64,000 nucleotides of DNA from Rhyzopertha dominica (taxonomy: Eukaryota > Arthropoda > Insecta > Coleoptera > Bostrichidae), in NCBI GenBank assembly GCA_025024175.1, contig QCXZ01000137.1, positions 26,589,327-26,653,326 on the forward strand, read 5' to 3'. The translations under genes were made by a program, and so were the position numbers. The notes beneath the pieces were generated by a model, which searched no databases, was not told the DNA's origin, and saw nothing but the letters and a program-made list of their open reading frames with translations. Positions 1-11,100 of the stretch are shown here, one piece after another. Each line of letters starts with the position of its first letter. Within the stretch, counting starts at the first letter, position 1.

Positions 1-452
1 TACTTTTTTCGGCGTTTTTCTTCTGACATTTAGCAAAGATAACGTTGTCCCAACATGCATAAAATACTTAGTCATTTCATCAAATAGGTACTATTAAAAT
101 GGTTTAGCAGAGTCTTCTACAGGCTGCAGCCGTTCAATTTTGACAATCTTGAATCATCCTTGATCTACCTTAGCGGTGCAATCAATAAGTATACGCTGAA
201 TAAAACAAACTCTTGGGAAGAACGAACTTCGCCCAGCACGGAATCGAACACCGAAGATACGCAACGTATTTGGCAGACACCCAAAAGACTACATACATGT
301 ACGAAGGCAAGAGCGACTTGACAAGACATAACTGAGGGATGCAACAGTCCGTGGTATACACTGGTAGTGCTGGTTACCAAAAAGGACGAATTGACAACAC
401 ATTCTTTCTAGATGCACATGGTTTTCGATGTTGCATTTAAACGTAAACTGCG
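1..452. other. Unassigned sequence at window edge
   Basis: No gene can be supported here. The last ~60 bases probably belong upstream of the Gypsy-type reverse transcriptase relic that starts at about 453, but the reading frame is already lost. A short tRNA-like T-arm motif lies on the minus strand near 230-250, without a supportable cloverleaf. Confidence 0.4.
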
Positions 453-744
453 CTTAGCACCGGTTGCGGCTTATACCAGTTCATGGTAATGCCATTCGGC
501 CTATACAATGCTCCGGCTACTTTAAACGACTAATTGAGCTGGTGTTACGTGGACTTAGGTGAAAAATCTGTCTAGTCCACCTGGATCATATCATAGTTAT
601 GGGGCGCACATTGGAAGAGCACCTAAGGAACCTTCTAGAGGTATTCAACAGATTNCAAGCAGCGAATCTAAAGCTGAATCCAAAGAAATGTGCACTTTTC
701 GAGAAGAAAGTGGAATTCCTTGTCTCCAACATTAATAACGTCTA
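453..744 (+). pseudogene. Gypsy/Ty3-type LTR retrotransposon reverse transcriptase relic
   Basis: This is a decayed fragment of a Gypsy-family pol gene. The first part reads STGCGLYQF followed by MVMPFGLYNAPAT, the family's signature around the MPFGLxNAPATF motif. After an in-frame stop and a shift of one base the frame continues with ELVLRGL, then a short interruption, then HLDHIIVMGRTLEEHL and LKLNPKKCALF, the usual sequence after the catalytic YxDD box. The catalytic box itself reads HLDH instead of YLDD, so the enzyme could not work even without the stops. The fragment covers only the palm region of the polymerase. No RNase H, integrase or LTR is recognisable nearby. It is an old genomic fossil read on the plus strand. 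Confidence 0.88.
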
Positions 745-2199
745 AAGGCATTTATTAATACATTTTTTCAACTCTGTACAAACAGCGCAACATAATGAAA
801 TTTGGAAAATACGAATAGTTGATCACGTCTGCCATATTAGCATTCATCAAATTTTAGAAATGCCTCATACGTATACCGTTTGTTTGATAAATTTAATACA
901 TATTATATCAATCGTAAATGAGACACACGAGTTCAAAATTATTCATACACAAGATGAAACAGTATTTTCGGTGAATCTCTTAGCAACGACAACCGTTTTG
1001 CGAGAATAAATTTTTAAATTCCGCCTTCACCTTTGTAGATCTGAATGTCAAGGTACTACGATGACATTTAAAAAATAACCAAGTTAATCTAACAGATTTA
1101 ATTTACTAGCAAAAAAAGAAAACAATTTACGACAGTCCAAATACTGAACCGGTAAATGTCTAGCTCTCCGTGTCGCAATCAGATACGAAATAAACAGAAA
1201 CTGATTTTGCTAAATAGCAATTGTTTTTTACGGATACCTAACGGTAGCAATAAATTAAATACAAATGTTTATGGTAACTTAGTATTTAAGATGAACTTTA
1301 TATTTACCTAGTGTACTGAATCCACCTTTTTCACATAAGTATTCATAAGAAATCTCGCGGTAAAAAAATACAATCTATTTAACAATAATTCAAAATTATT
1401 CTTGGAATAATATACGCTCGTGCTTGAGGTAATGGGAGGATATGATTTAACAGAAAAGTAACATGAAAGAAATACCAGGTAATAAAATAAACAAGTACAA
1501 AGTTTAAAACCTAACTGTGCATAATCTCATTATGCCGCAAACAATCAACTTTATTAGAACTTATACACTAGTTTTTTATGTTTATTAACTCCAAGATTGT
1601 TACTGTTTAGCCTTCAAGGCAGTGACGAGAACTCAGGATTATTCAGGCATCCTAACGGAACGAACTTGAACTGACCTTTATGGTAAGAATGAAATAATGC
1701 AAACGGAAGTAACACAAACATAATATTAACGACATCACTTGCCTTACCTTTTAATAATTGACTAAAGTGACCTTACTCAAAATAGTTGTGCGATGTCATA
1801 TTTTCACTATGCGAACTTCTGCACGATATGATTTATAGTCTTAGGATTGTTATACAAGGTGCCAATTAAATTAGTAACATAGGAAGTTGTTAAGTTCCAA
1901 GTATGGTTTCTTATTAAATCGACGCATTTTATGTTTTTTTTTCTTTTCTCTACTACATATTATTTAGAGTCGTTAAACCGTCACGTTAAATAATTAAACT
2001 GGTAAAACCACATGGCATTAACTGCTTTTTAACTAAGGAAAATTTTAAACTACAATAAACGAATAGTTTTAGTTCGTTGTCTTCTAAGTCTAAAGTTATC
2101 TCGAATTCGGTCTCTATTCAAGACTGGTAATCCAAAGGCGCTTACTGTTTGTAATGTCCAAATTAGCTGGAATGGTTAACATTAACTTTGTACATGAAT
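745..2199. other. AT-rich intergenic sequence, nothing recognised
   Basis: No open frame with protein-like content, no RNA gene and no terminal repeat could be supported. Short poly-A and poly-T runs occur, as expected at this base composition. Confidence 0.5.
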
Positions 2200-3370
2200 G
2201 ATTCCGGTATTTTACCTGTTATACCTGGATTTGTTGCGGACAGTAGTACAACGTCAGTACTGATAAAAAATGATGACATAGTTCACGCCATTGATGGGAG
2301 ACTATTGACAGCACTAGTTTTGCTAGATTTTAATAAGGTTTTTGTCACCTAGCGCTTGAAGTTATTTGTCCTAAATTGTCTTATCGGAGTTTCACATATA
2401 CACGTGATTTTGTTTAACGTATTTTTTATGCTGACGACACACAGATCAATCATTTGGTCTTAACTGAAGGAATATGTTAGCCTGCAGAGGCTTGCTGATG
2501 TTGCTGCGGATCAGAATTTAATTATTAATGTTCTTAAATCATGCGCTGTGGTGTTTGACAAAGGTAATATAGGGATAGGTCTAAGATTCAAAACTTGCGA
2601 ATTGATATAAACATATAAAAGTATTTTGCCTATCGCTAGCTCAGCTAAAAATATTGGCTTATTAAGGATCAGGTTAATTTTCCTGTGTTGCCACGACAAG
2701 TTGCTCCCTGCTACGGTGCACTGAATTCACTACATATGTATAATGTAAAAGCATTAATTTATCTATTAACTTGAGGCATATGCTTGTGACTTCTCTTGTA
2801 GTACTCTCTGATGTCGTCTATACGGATATGATATAAGTAAAGTATTATCCTTAGGATGCAGAACGCCTGTGTGCGATTTATATCCGGAATTCGTAAATTT
2901 AACCAAATCTCCGACAAGCGTAGGATAATAAAATGACGTTGGTCTCATTTCATTTTTGTACAAAATTTTGGTTACTGGTAGACCACAGTGTCTGTCTGTA
3001 AAACTGAATCTAAAACACGACAACTATGTTTACAAAAAGATTTTCCTCTGTTGCACCGAAACTTTACAATTAATTTAATTACTCCATCAAAAGTAAAAGA
3101 ACTATATTTGGTTTCAAAACAGTTGCTGTGGGTTTTACTGTCTCTGTTTCTGATGGGGCGATCGACTGTTGTCGTGCCTCTCATCCTTCTTGGGTTTGTT
3201 GGGTATTTGTGGCCAGTGGTATGTACATCTTTATCTATTGAGTGTATATATTGCCTTTATTACGATTTGTGTGTGATTGCAATTCGGGTTGAGTGCAAGA
3301 CCAGGAGTGTCCTGAAGACTGCCTGTTAGTGAATTTTGGTCAATAAAAACTGTTTATTATTATTAATTTG
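2200..3370 (+). pseudogene. Non-LTR retrotransposon (CR1/Jockey-type) reverse transcriptase relic with 3' end
   Basis: The fragment follows the order of a CR1/Jockey-type LINE reverse transcriptase, with many stops and shifts. Near 2212-2400 it reads STTSVLIKN, then DDIVHAIDG and LVLLDFNKVF, matching the STTTALLK...LVLLDFSKAFD block. At about 2425 it reads FYADDTQI, the catalytic YADD motif, which is intact. After that come SLQRLADVAADQNL and KSCAVVF. Near 2855-2930 the segment NACVRFISGIRKFNQIS matches the conserved LINE C-terminal NACVRFI...R block. A 113-residue open stretch at 2988-3329 is simply the tail of this gene. The copy ends in a TTA-rich tail at about 3348-3366, the kind of microsatellite 3' end seen in this group. 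The element is 5'-truncated and dead. Confidence 0.82.
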
Positions 3371-6300
3371 CTAGTGTGTTGCAATGCAGTGCAGCCCCTT
3401 AGTGCATCAACGTCAAGTTCCATCTATATTGCAAAGAGAGATTTCAAGAAACTAAAAAAATATTCTTGAATAAATACTATAATAAAAATAATAATTATAA
3501 GTATTTTTCATAAGCACGATACGATGCAGTAATGTTCTATCCCAGTCTGTTATGCAACTTGGCAGTTATTTACGTGTTTGTCTTGACAACCAACAAATCA
3601 ATCTAAAGTATAAGACTTATAAGCTGCATAAATAAACATACTGCGGTCAAAATATAAAAGCCACGTAAGTTTAATTCGTACAGGCTTTCGGCTAGCCAAT
3701 CGGTGTGTGCTGAAAATGTAGTTGGATAAAGCCAAATTCAGGAAGTAGTGTACCTGTCTTAAATAGACCTAATGAACAACATTATCTGGGCACAAGAAAC
3801 CCTCGCTATCTAGGTAGAACAAATTCGGTTGTATTATTTGGTGAGATATTACTGGATGGAGCATCGTAAAAATTTGTAAATGGCAGATAATTTTTCATAT
3901 CAATTTTCATATATTTATAAAATATCATTTTTACATAATGACTGAACCGCTACGTTATTAATGTAAACTTCTTCGTAATTATTGGCAAATTAAATCTACC
4001 CAAAGACATGGATAGGAAGAAATTGGCCTATTATCAGACCTAACCGTTTTAGGCTATTTTGAGGTGTACTCTAAAAAATAAGTGTAAGTGCCAAACAACC
4101 TATGAAACAGTTATGCAAAATTTTGCTATAATTGACCGGTGTAGGCGTTTTATTTACTAACTACTAAAATTATAACCAATACATACATACAGTATTTATA
4201 TGTAATGTTGTGTATCGTAAGTAAATAGTGATGCAGATACAATTCGAGCAACAATAAAGTTGTTACTACTTTCGGTATCAGCTGATTTAAGACGACAAAA
4301 AGTTTTAAAGTTTGGTGACTTAGTTGCATATTATGTTACAGTTTTCAGCAATCCATTGGCCAAGAAAGAATCGTCATTCGTTATCCTACTTGTTTGACAT
4401 ACGATAATTATGACAGACAGACACGAAAGTGTTAATGTTAGTTATTAATGGGTAGATGAACCAAATACTTGAACATTCAAATGCCTGTACATTTCTCCTG
4501 GCAATATGTAAACTAATGCACCTACACGTAACAGTTTACATCAGTTAACTAAAACTGTTTAAAATAAACGCTGACCATTACAAGGAAATCAACACCTAAA
4601 ATATCACCGAAACTACCGCAGTAGGAATCGGCTTTGGATTCAATGAAAATTAAGTCGTTCGAGCAAACACTCTTAACCAAAACGTTTGTTAAGAAAATAG
4701 TGATTGACTACAACGACTTCAATAACTATAATTTTTATGAACTTGCACACGCTTTAGTGCTAAGCAATATCTAAAATTCATAATTAACATTCGCCAGGTA
4801 CTTCTATCACAAATAGAAAGTAGCTTATTATCTGTCAATTCATTAGGAGCTTCCCAAGTAAATACAACAGCAGAACAAAGGCCGGCGTGTACCTTTGTGT
4901 AAATCTAGATTACTAGAGAGCTGAATCTGAGTTGCTCTAAATTTGGACCACGCAATATCAAGATTAACCGTTCTTATAATTCATACTGCACTAACCAAAC
5001 GAACTAGTTCTACAAAACATCCGGCTTCTCTGTCGGGAGAAATCTGCAAGTAGTGTGGATTCTCTCCGACATTTACAAGTGTCCTTAAAAAGGTATGGTC
5101 GCTATTAAATATTCGCTATACTGGTTTGCATCCTTGAATGTTCCCTGCAGAATGTTGACTTTTAGCCGCAGCTCACACGAACAAAAGATGAATAACCCAA
5201 CACCAAAATTAGAAATCGTTTCTACGCGGTGCAGGGCGGAAGTAACGGGAAAGGTTGAATTTCACGCGCTCGTACATAGTTCAAAAATACTAAATATTAC
5301 AATACCATAAAACATATCTTCTACATGTTTATATCTACGATATATACTAATGCATCAAAAGCTTAAATATGTAAGCGAAAAACTATAATAAGATATTGTA
5401 GCAGTAATTTCATAAAATAATCTAGATATAACATTTTTTGAAATCGATAAACGCTATACTTGTAATGGGTGAAATGGACTACTTTACTTAACTCATCTAC
5501 ACAGCACGGATAGAGCGAACAAAACCTAAAGTGGTTGTTCAAATCAAATACATTCTTAATGACCACAAAGTAGTTACGTTTGCCTTACATACAGGATTTT
5601 GGAAAAATTATCGAGGATTCTTGGAAAACATGTATTATAGTTGTTGATAGCACATGTAATAACTTGAATATATCTTTCGTAGCTGAACATTCACATCTCA
5701 CTAGTACAAGATTGATTTTGACAAAACAAATATTTTAGTCACAGGTAAGCGTTTAATTGAAGCATCTGTAAGAATTTCTAATAACTTTAATAGATATTAG
5801 AAATTATGAACTATGTATTGGTAATATTAGAAGGCAGTATTACAGTATTACTTTAACTAATAAGTACGTCTTTTTTCCGATCGATTTAAATTTTATTACG
5901 TCAGCAGGTGCTTCTATGACGTCTCGCTTTCTTGGTAATTTTTTATTTACTTTTAAAAATTTGTTTCAACTCTTGTCAGACATTTTTTTAAGTTTTTTTT
6001 TTAATTTTTAATTTAGACAAATTATTAACTTCTCATTATTACTTGCTTAAATAATTTCGAAGCCAGACCTGGAAGATTTTTTAAACTCTGGCATTATAAT
6101 TCGCATTGCGACACATGATTACTCGCGATATTTTTTATGGTCAAAGAGGCTAGTACCGGCAATAAACAAAACAATGTGGCTCGACAACGAGTTGATAGTT
6201 GGTCATAAATAATTTGTATGTGGCAACAAGTGTTTAGCACTAATATGGGTCGTGGAAGAACCTTGCATATTGAAGAAAGAGGTGGTATATACCCAAGCCT

Positions 6301-6512
6301 TTCGAGAAGCAAGCTATTTCAACTGAGAAATGCAAGAAAAACTAAACGAAGCACGTGGGTAATATATGCTTACGATGAAAATAAATTAACTTAGATGGAC
6401 CTGATGGCGATTTCCAGTATTATGTTTATTACACAAGAAAGGAAGAAAGGGTTTTGGTACACGTCACAGCCAGGGTGGATCAGTATTGATTTGGGCGGCG
6501 ATTTTAAATTGG
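3371..6512. other. AT-rich intergenic sequence, nothing recognised
   Basis: Several 60-72-codon open frames exist on both strands, but none shows recognisable domains, codon bias or splice structure. I see no RNA gene, tandem array or convincing terminal inverted repeat. Confidence 0.45.
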
Positions 6513-7815
6513 GTATTATCACTTTTTTTGAAAATTACGTAAAATGAATCTTGAAGTGCATATATATCGTATGCCATGTTAAAAAAACAAAAAAAATATT
6601 TTTAGGTAGAGTATTTCAGGTTTGAAATTCGAATCTTAGGAGTCACCGCCAAAACGCTTCTGTCCAAGGTTATTCAACTCGTGACGTCAAGTGTCATGTA
6701 AACATTACCAAGGAGCGTGCTGTTTAATGGTGTAGTATCATTCTTGTATTGGAAAAGCTTTTGTGTGGTGTTTATTGAAAGGACGGGGTAAGAGGTCGCA
6801 CCAAAAAGTGATTTGTGTAGTTTTACAAGCATCAATTAAGTATGGAAATCAAAACAAGTGTTGTTTTGTACTGGTTATAAAAGCATTCAGTCAGTACAGC
6901 TAACAAAATTTTTGTAACCGTTCGTCGAGATTATCAACGTATGAAAAATTTGTTTAAGGCCCCTAGACGTGATATGCCGAAATGGCAAACTTTGTTTTTC
7001 TGTTGTGAAGATAATCTTAATTCTTACTGTAAGTTTTATTATTCTTTTTGGGGTTATAAGTGTTTACCATTCAGTTTCCATTTTGTTATAGCTGGAAGAG
7101 GATATGAAAAATTATATGCGTTTTAAGTTGNTAGAGGGAAATGTTATAATAAAGAACGACGTTGTTTCCCATATATTCGACTGTTAGCCAGACCGAAAAC
7201 GAGCCGCAAGAGGCCAGAAAATAAATGGCAATTTATATTTATTCTGACCTCTAAAATAAATGTCAAGTTTAGGGTACGTTTTTGATTCTTACATTTTTAT
7301 GTTTACAAATAGTATGTTTCCAAGAACCCACTGCGATCAAATTATCAATGCTACGTTAATTTGATAAAAAGTTAACTTATGCTGTTGCTTTTGCTTTTAC
7401 GTTCCTCATCTCCGCCGCGTTGAACCGCTCGTCGCTGTAGACAAATTCCATAACAATGAACATGCCTTGAGAAGTCATAACTCATAAGTATTTCACTTTT
7501 TCTTGGCGTATTTTAATTCGCTAGTCACAAAACGAACGCAAACAACAAACTGATAATTTGATGGGCTGAGTCTGACGCGTGACGCGCTGACCGTAGATGT
7601 AAACAAGCTGCCATTTACAAGACACCTGACGTCAGGGCCAATATGTTCGCGTTTCGGCGGTCCCTTTAAATATTCACATTTTTAATATTAAAAATATACT
7701 TTACGAGCCATTTTTTCGAATTTATAAGCTGTCACAGCTGTTTTGTGGATTAGATGCTACCTATTAGTATGCAATTTAATAAAATATAAATACATGGCAA
7801 ATACCCAATTAAGGG
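6513..7815 (+). mobile_element. P-like (THAP) DNA transposon remnant with inverted ends
   Basis: Two pairs of inverted sequences bracket this stretch. The outer pair is AATTGGGTATT at about 6515 against AATACCCAATT at about 7804. The inner pair at 6645-6700 and 7615-7675 shares, in inverted orientation, an ACCGCCxAAACGC box followed about 30 bases later by TGACGTCARGTGTC and TGTAAA. Between them lies a THAP-domain coding remnant. THAP domains are the site-specific DNA-binding zinc fingers of P-element-type transposases. Only about 1.3 kb remains, so the catalytic core has been deleted. The exact outer boundary and target duplication could not be fixed, so the outer coordinates are approximate. 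Confidence 0.55.
6902..7195 (+). pseudogene. THAP-domain coding remnant, two exons
   Basis: The plus strand reads NKIFVTVRRDYQRMKNL, then APRRDMPKWQTLFFCCED, up to about 7028. This is the middle of a THAP zinc finger, where a CCED/CSEH-type pair supplies metal ligands. A likely intron (GTAAGT at 7029, AG at 7090-7091) follows. Downstream the frame resumes with LEEDMKNYMRFKL, GNVIIKNDVV and HIFDC, a stop, then PDRKRAARGQ, the end of the THAP module as it appears in insect transposon proteins. The splice phase is one base out, there is an in-frame stop and one N, so this is a relic. No transposase core follows. Confidence 0.55.
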
Positions 7816-8195
7816 ACAGTTGGGCTACTTTTTGGAAGGTCGACAGGCTACTCTAAAGTATTTAGAGTTGCTTCAAAGGCAGACTGATAATATAGCAGCT
7901 TTATATCCTAACTAGCTGGATATTTCAACATAACGCACCAATTCACATGAACATGGTTCAATGATAATAATATCAGAGTTTTAGAACAGCCGGCTATTTT
8001 TCCTGACTTAAATATTGTATAAAGTGTGTGGGGTTGTTAAGTCAGGTGTATTTTTGCTGAAGCACGACAATTTAATAGTAGAAAAGAACTAATGCGGCTA
8101 TAAGGGCCGGGTGGGAAGACATCTCAATGAATTTTCTAGAAAATTTATTTAATTGCTTGGCTCATGCTATAAGTGAGAAGCAATGAGTGGTAAGT
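7816..8195 (+). pseudogene. Tc1-type transposase C-terminal relic
   Basis: This is the C-terminal third of a Tc1/mariner-superfamily transposase, broken by stops and shifts. It includes IHMNMVQ (the HxN region after the second catalytic Asp), then EQPAIFPDLNIV and SVWG, corresponding to the WPxxSPDLNPIExxW motif. Then come FAEARQFNSRKEL and, one frame over, IRAGWEDISMNFLENLFNCLAHAISEKQ interrupted by no further stop until the natural end. The Glu of PDLNPIE has been replaced by a stop, so the catalytic triad is lost. It directly abuts the right end of the THAP element, so one element may have inserted beside or into the other. Confidence 0.8.
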
Positions 8196-11100
8196 ACATA
8201 CTAGATATTTTAGCTAAAGTTAAAAAAATGAAGTTTGCATTCTTTTTATTTTGCAAGGGCGCAATATGTAATAAGCAATGCTAGATTTAAAAGAAATTTC
8301 CTAAGTGTTTTATTCAAGATTAATTGTTAATTACATATGTGCTAAACACAGTTAATAAAATTTTTAAATTATTCAAATATGAATGCTAAACCTGAAAACA
8401 TTGAGAGTTAATTCAAATATAACTATAACACTAGCTGAGAGTAATCCAACATTCACATCTGCAACACACTGGACCACCGAGTTGCGGTTGAAATACTACA
8501 TTTGACAAAGATTACAGGAACTAATTGAAAAGTCTGCTAATTTATGTGAATGTTTACATTTTTCTTCTGACAACGTAATAATTTCGATACCAGTGAAAAG
8601 CACTCTAAGGTATGCGGACAAAAAAAAATCGATATTGCCAAATTTAACTAAATTAAAGCAATAGTGCTGGACATGAAGTAATTTTAATGTTCAAATCGTT
8701 TTTTACAATCACAAATAGCATTTAAACGTGATTGTTACTTCTATTTTGTTTACTATTGAATATTATAATAGCTAAACATTTTTCCAAAGATACTATCGGC
8801 TTTGGTCAAACCGGCAACATCACGTAGAAGACGTGTTCCGGTGCGGCCTGAACGAAACCTAATTGGTGGAGATCCCCGCATTGTTTGCGGGTTGACATAA
8901 TAATAAAAACACAATGCTACTTTTTGTGACACCTTAAGGGACACCTTAAAAGCCGCTGCGATACCAGAATTAGTGTGAGGCCAGGAAGACACTTCTCTCC
9001 TGATAAAATGCCATGATAAGTACTATAAGACCAATAATATTAGTCTCAGCAGCATGGTAAAATGCCACTTTCTTCATTAGACACGTATATACGAGTAATA
9101 ATTGCTAAGTAACTCTATTTTCAGTAGTTAAGTGACCATTATTAACTGTCAATAACACCGTACAATAGACAGTATCTGCTCATTACAACGCAGTCAAATT
9201 GGTGTAATAGGCAACTAAAAGCCCGTAAAATTTACGTTCACTGCATTTTCCCAACGCAGCAGATTCTATTTTCGGCACCAGAACTTGTGTGGCGCGTAAA
9301 ACAAGGCAGCTACATACAAAAACGCGAATCCATGTTTCAATACTGTTCGTACTATATTTAGAGCAATAGGAATCAAAATAAATTAATTGTTTATAATTAG
9401 ATTACATTAACGACCCGACTGCACATTGTGCACAACGGCAATGACTCAACGAAATCGCCGAACGCCTTTGGATCTGAACGGCCTTCCAGTTCCTTAAATG
9501 GAGTAAAATACTCTTTTCCGCATATTTTATATCCGCCTTGCAAAAAGAGTCGCCCGTTGATTCAAAACGGCAGGAAAGAAAGGAGACGAGTTTACCTGCG
9601 TCACAATGAAAAAAAGAAACGATGAAGCACGAACTGATTGCGAGATATAGCAACCGCAGCTGAAAGCTTATGGTTTAAAATAATTTTCTTGCTCGAACAA
9701 AGGCGGCGCAGCCACCGTTACTACCAAGATATCTTCTTGGGTACCTATTAAAAGTTTATTTCTAAGGAATGTTTATGTAAGGCGTTTGAAATCTGTTTTT
9801 CTGAAAAAAAAAAGCGGAGGGCTTAAATGTTTGAAACATAAAAGTACATTACAGGACCACTATTTGTTGTTTTCCTATGCCAAACATGCCGAAGCAAGCA
9901 CTTATTCTTGCTGGTTGCAGGAACTAAATATTAGTTCAGAGCCTTCAACTTAACTGTCGCTGATTCTTTTAGCCAATGAAGCAAGTTTTCTAAGGCAAAG
10001 CAATACCGAATTTTCACAATGTCTCACAAAGAATTGTGTGGGCAGCATCTTCAAAACATTCGTAATTTTAACATGGACACGTTTGATGCATTGTAGAAAA
10101 ACTTATGGTGTTTTCTTTAATTAAAACGTATTATACTTATTCGTTGCATAATTTTGCTAGCTGAGTCCTTTATTTATGCTAAATAGTAAAAGTTTTGTCT
10201 AATGCCAGGTTAGGATATGCATCACAGTTGCTTTTATCCACTGTTCATGAGTTTTTTCATTTTTTGGTACTTGAAAAACAATACAAATTGTTTCCTTAGT
10301 ACAATCCGGAATTTTGCACTTTTTACATATACGTGCCATGCTTTTCTCCACTACTCTACAGAGCTCTACTTCTAGCGCTAAATGGTGTTGCCAGTATAGT
10401 ATCTATTGGTACCGCTAGATGGCATTGCCTGTAGGGAGGAATCAGACATGTCACATCAAAACTGAATTGAACTTGAAATGATGGTTTAGGATTATTGGAT
10501 ATGGCTGACCAACTGGACCTGTATTTTTGTCAGAATCAATTAGAGGTTATCGAAATATTTTGGTACAATTGCCACCAGGCTTTTTAAGAGGTTTAACTTG
10601 TATTAATAAAAACGGACCAAGTAAGCGAGTATTGGTTTTTGTAGGTAATTAGGCTCTGTATATTCAAAACAAAGCGGCTTTCCGCGCAGTATAGAAATTC
10701 TATTTAAACCAAGCCTACAGGTTTTACCTACATTTTGAAAAATATTATCAAATTCAGTAGCAATATTAGTTAGTAACGATCAATACCTTTTATGTTTGTT
10801 GTGACATAGTAAGTTACTACAATGTTTGCTATTTTCTTTATTGGCAGCGTTAAGATGGGTATACTTTCCCGTAGCTATCAACGATTTTCTACATGTAGGT
10901 TTATATTTAATCATGTGCACAAAAAGTTTTAATTAAACATAAATGACACACGGATTCTTAAATTAATCGACTTTCTACTCTTACTTCAACGCAGCTATAA
11001 AAAGCTAATTTAGTCAAACAAACAGATTTACAGCATTAATGAAAAATATGAACTGCGTAATATTCATTTATGTTTGGCTCATAATTCTCGGAAAGCATAC

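Noticed and set aside
165..380. Minus-strand GTTCGATTCCGTGCTGG suggesting a tRNA gene.
   Set aside because: Only a T-arm-like motif is present. A D-arm, anticodon arm and acceptor stem could not be paired.
2988..3329. A 113-codon plus-strand open frame as an independent gene.
   Set aside because: It lies in the 3' part of the non-LTR retrotransposon relic and continues its C-terminal coding region.
8753..8992. A minus-strand frame with a GSPPIRFRSGRTGTR segment that faintly resembles the GRPR linker of Tc1-type transposases.
   Set aside because: The helix-turn-helix before it and the catalytic region after it are not recognisable, so one weak motif is not enough.
10378..10440. Imperfect direct repeat GCTAAATGGTGTTGCC / GCTAGATGGCATTGCC.
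   Set aside because: Two short imperfect copies 50 bp apart, without any further structure, are too little to call an element.
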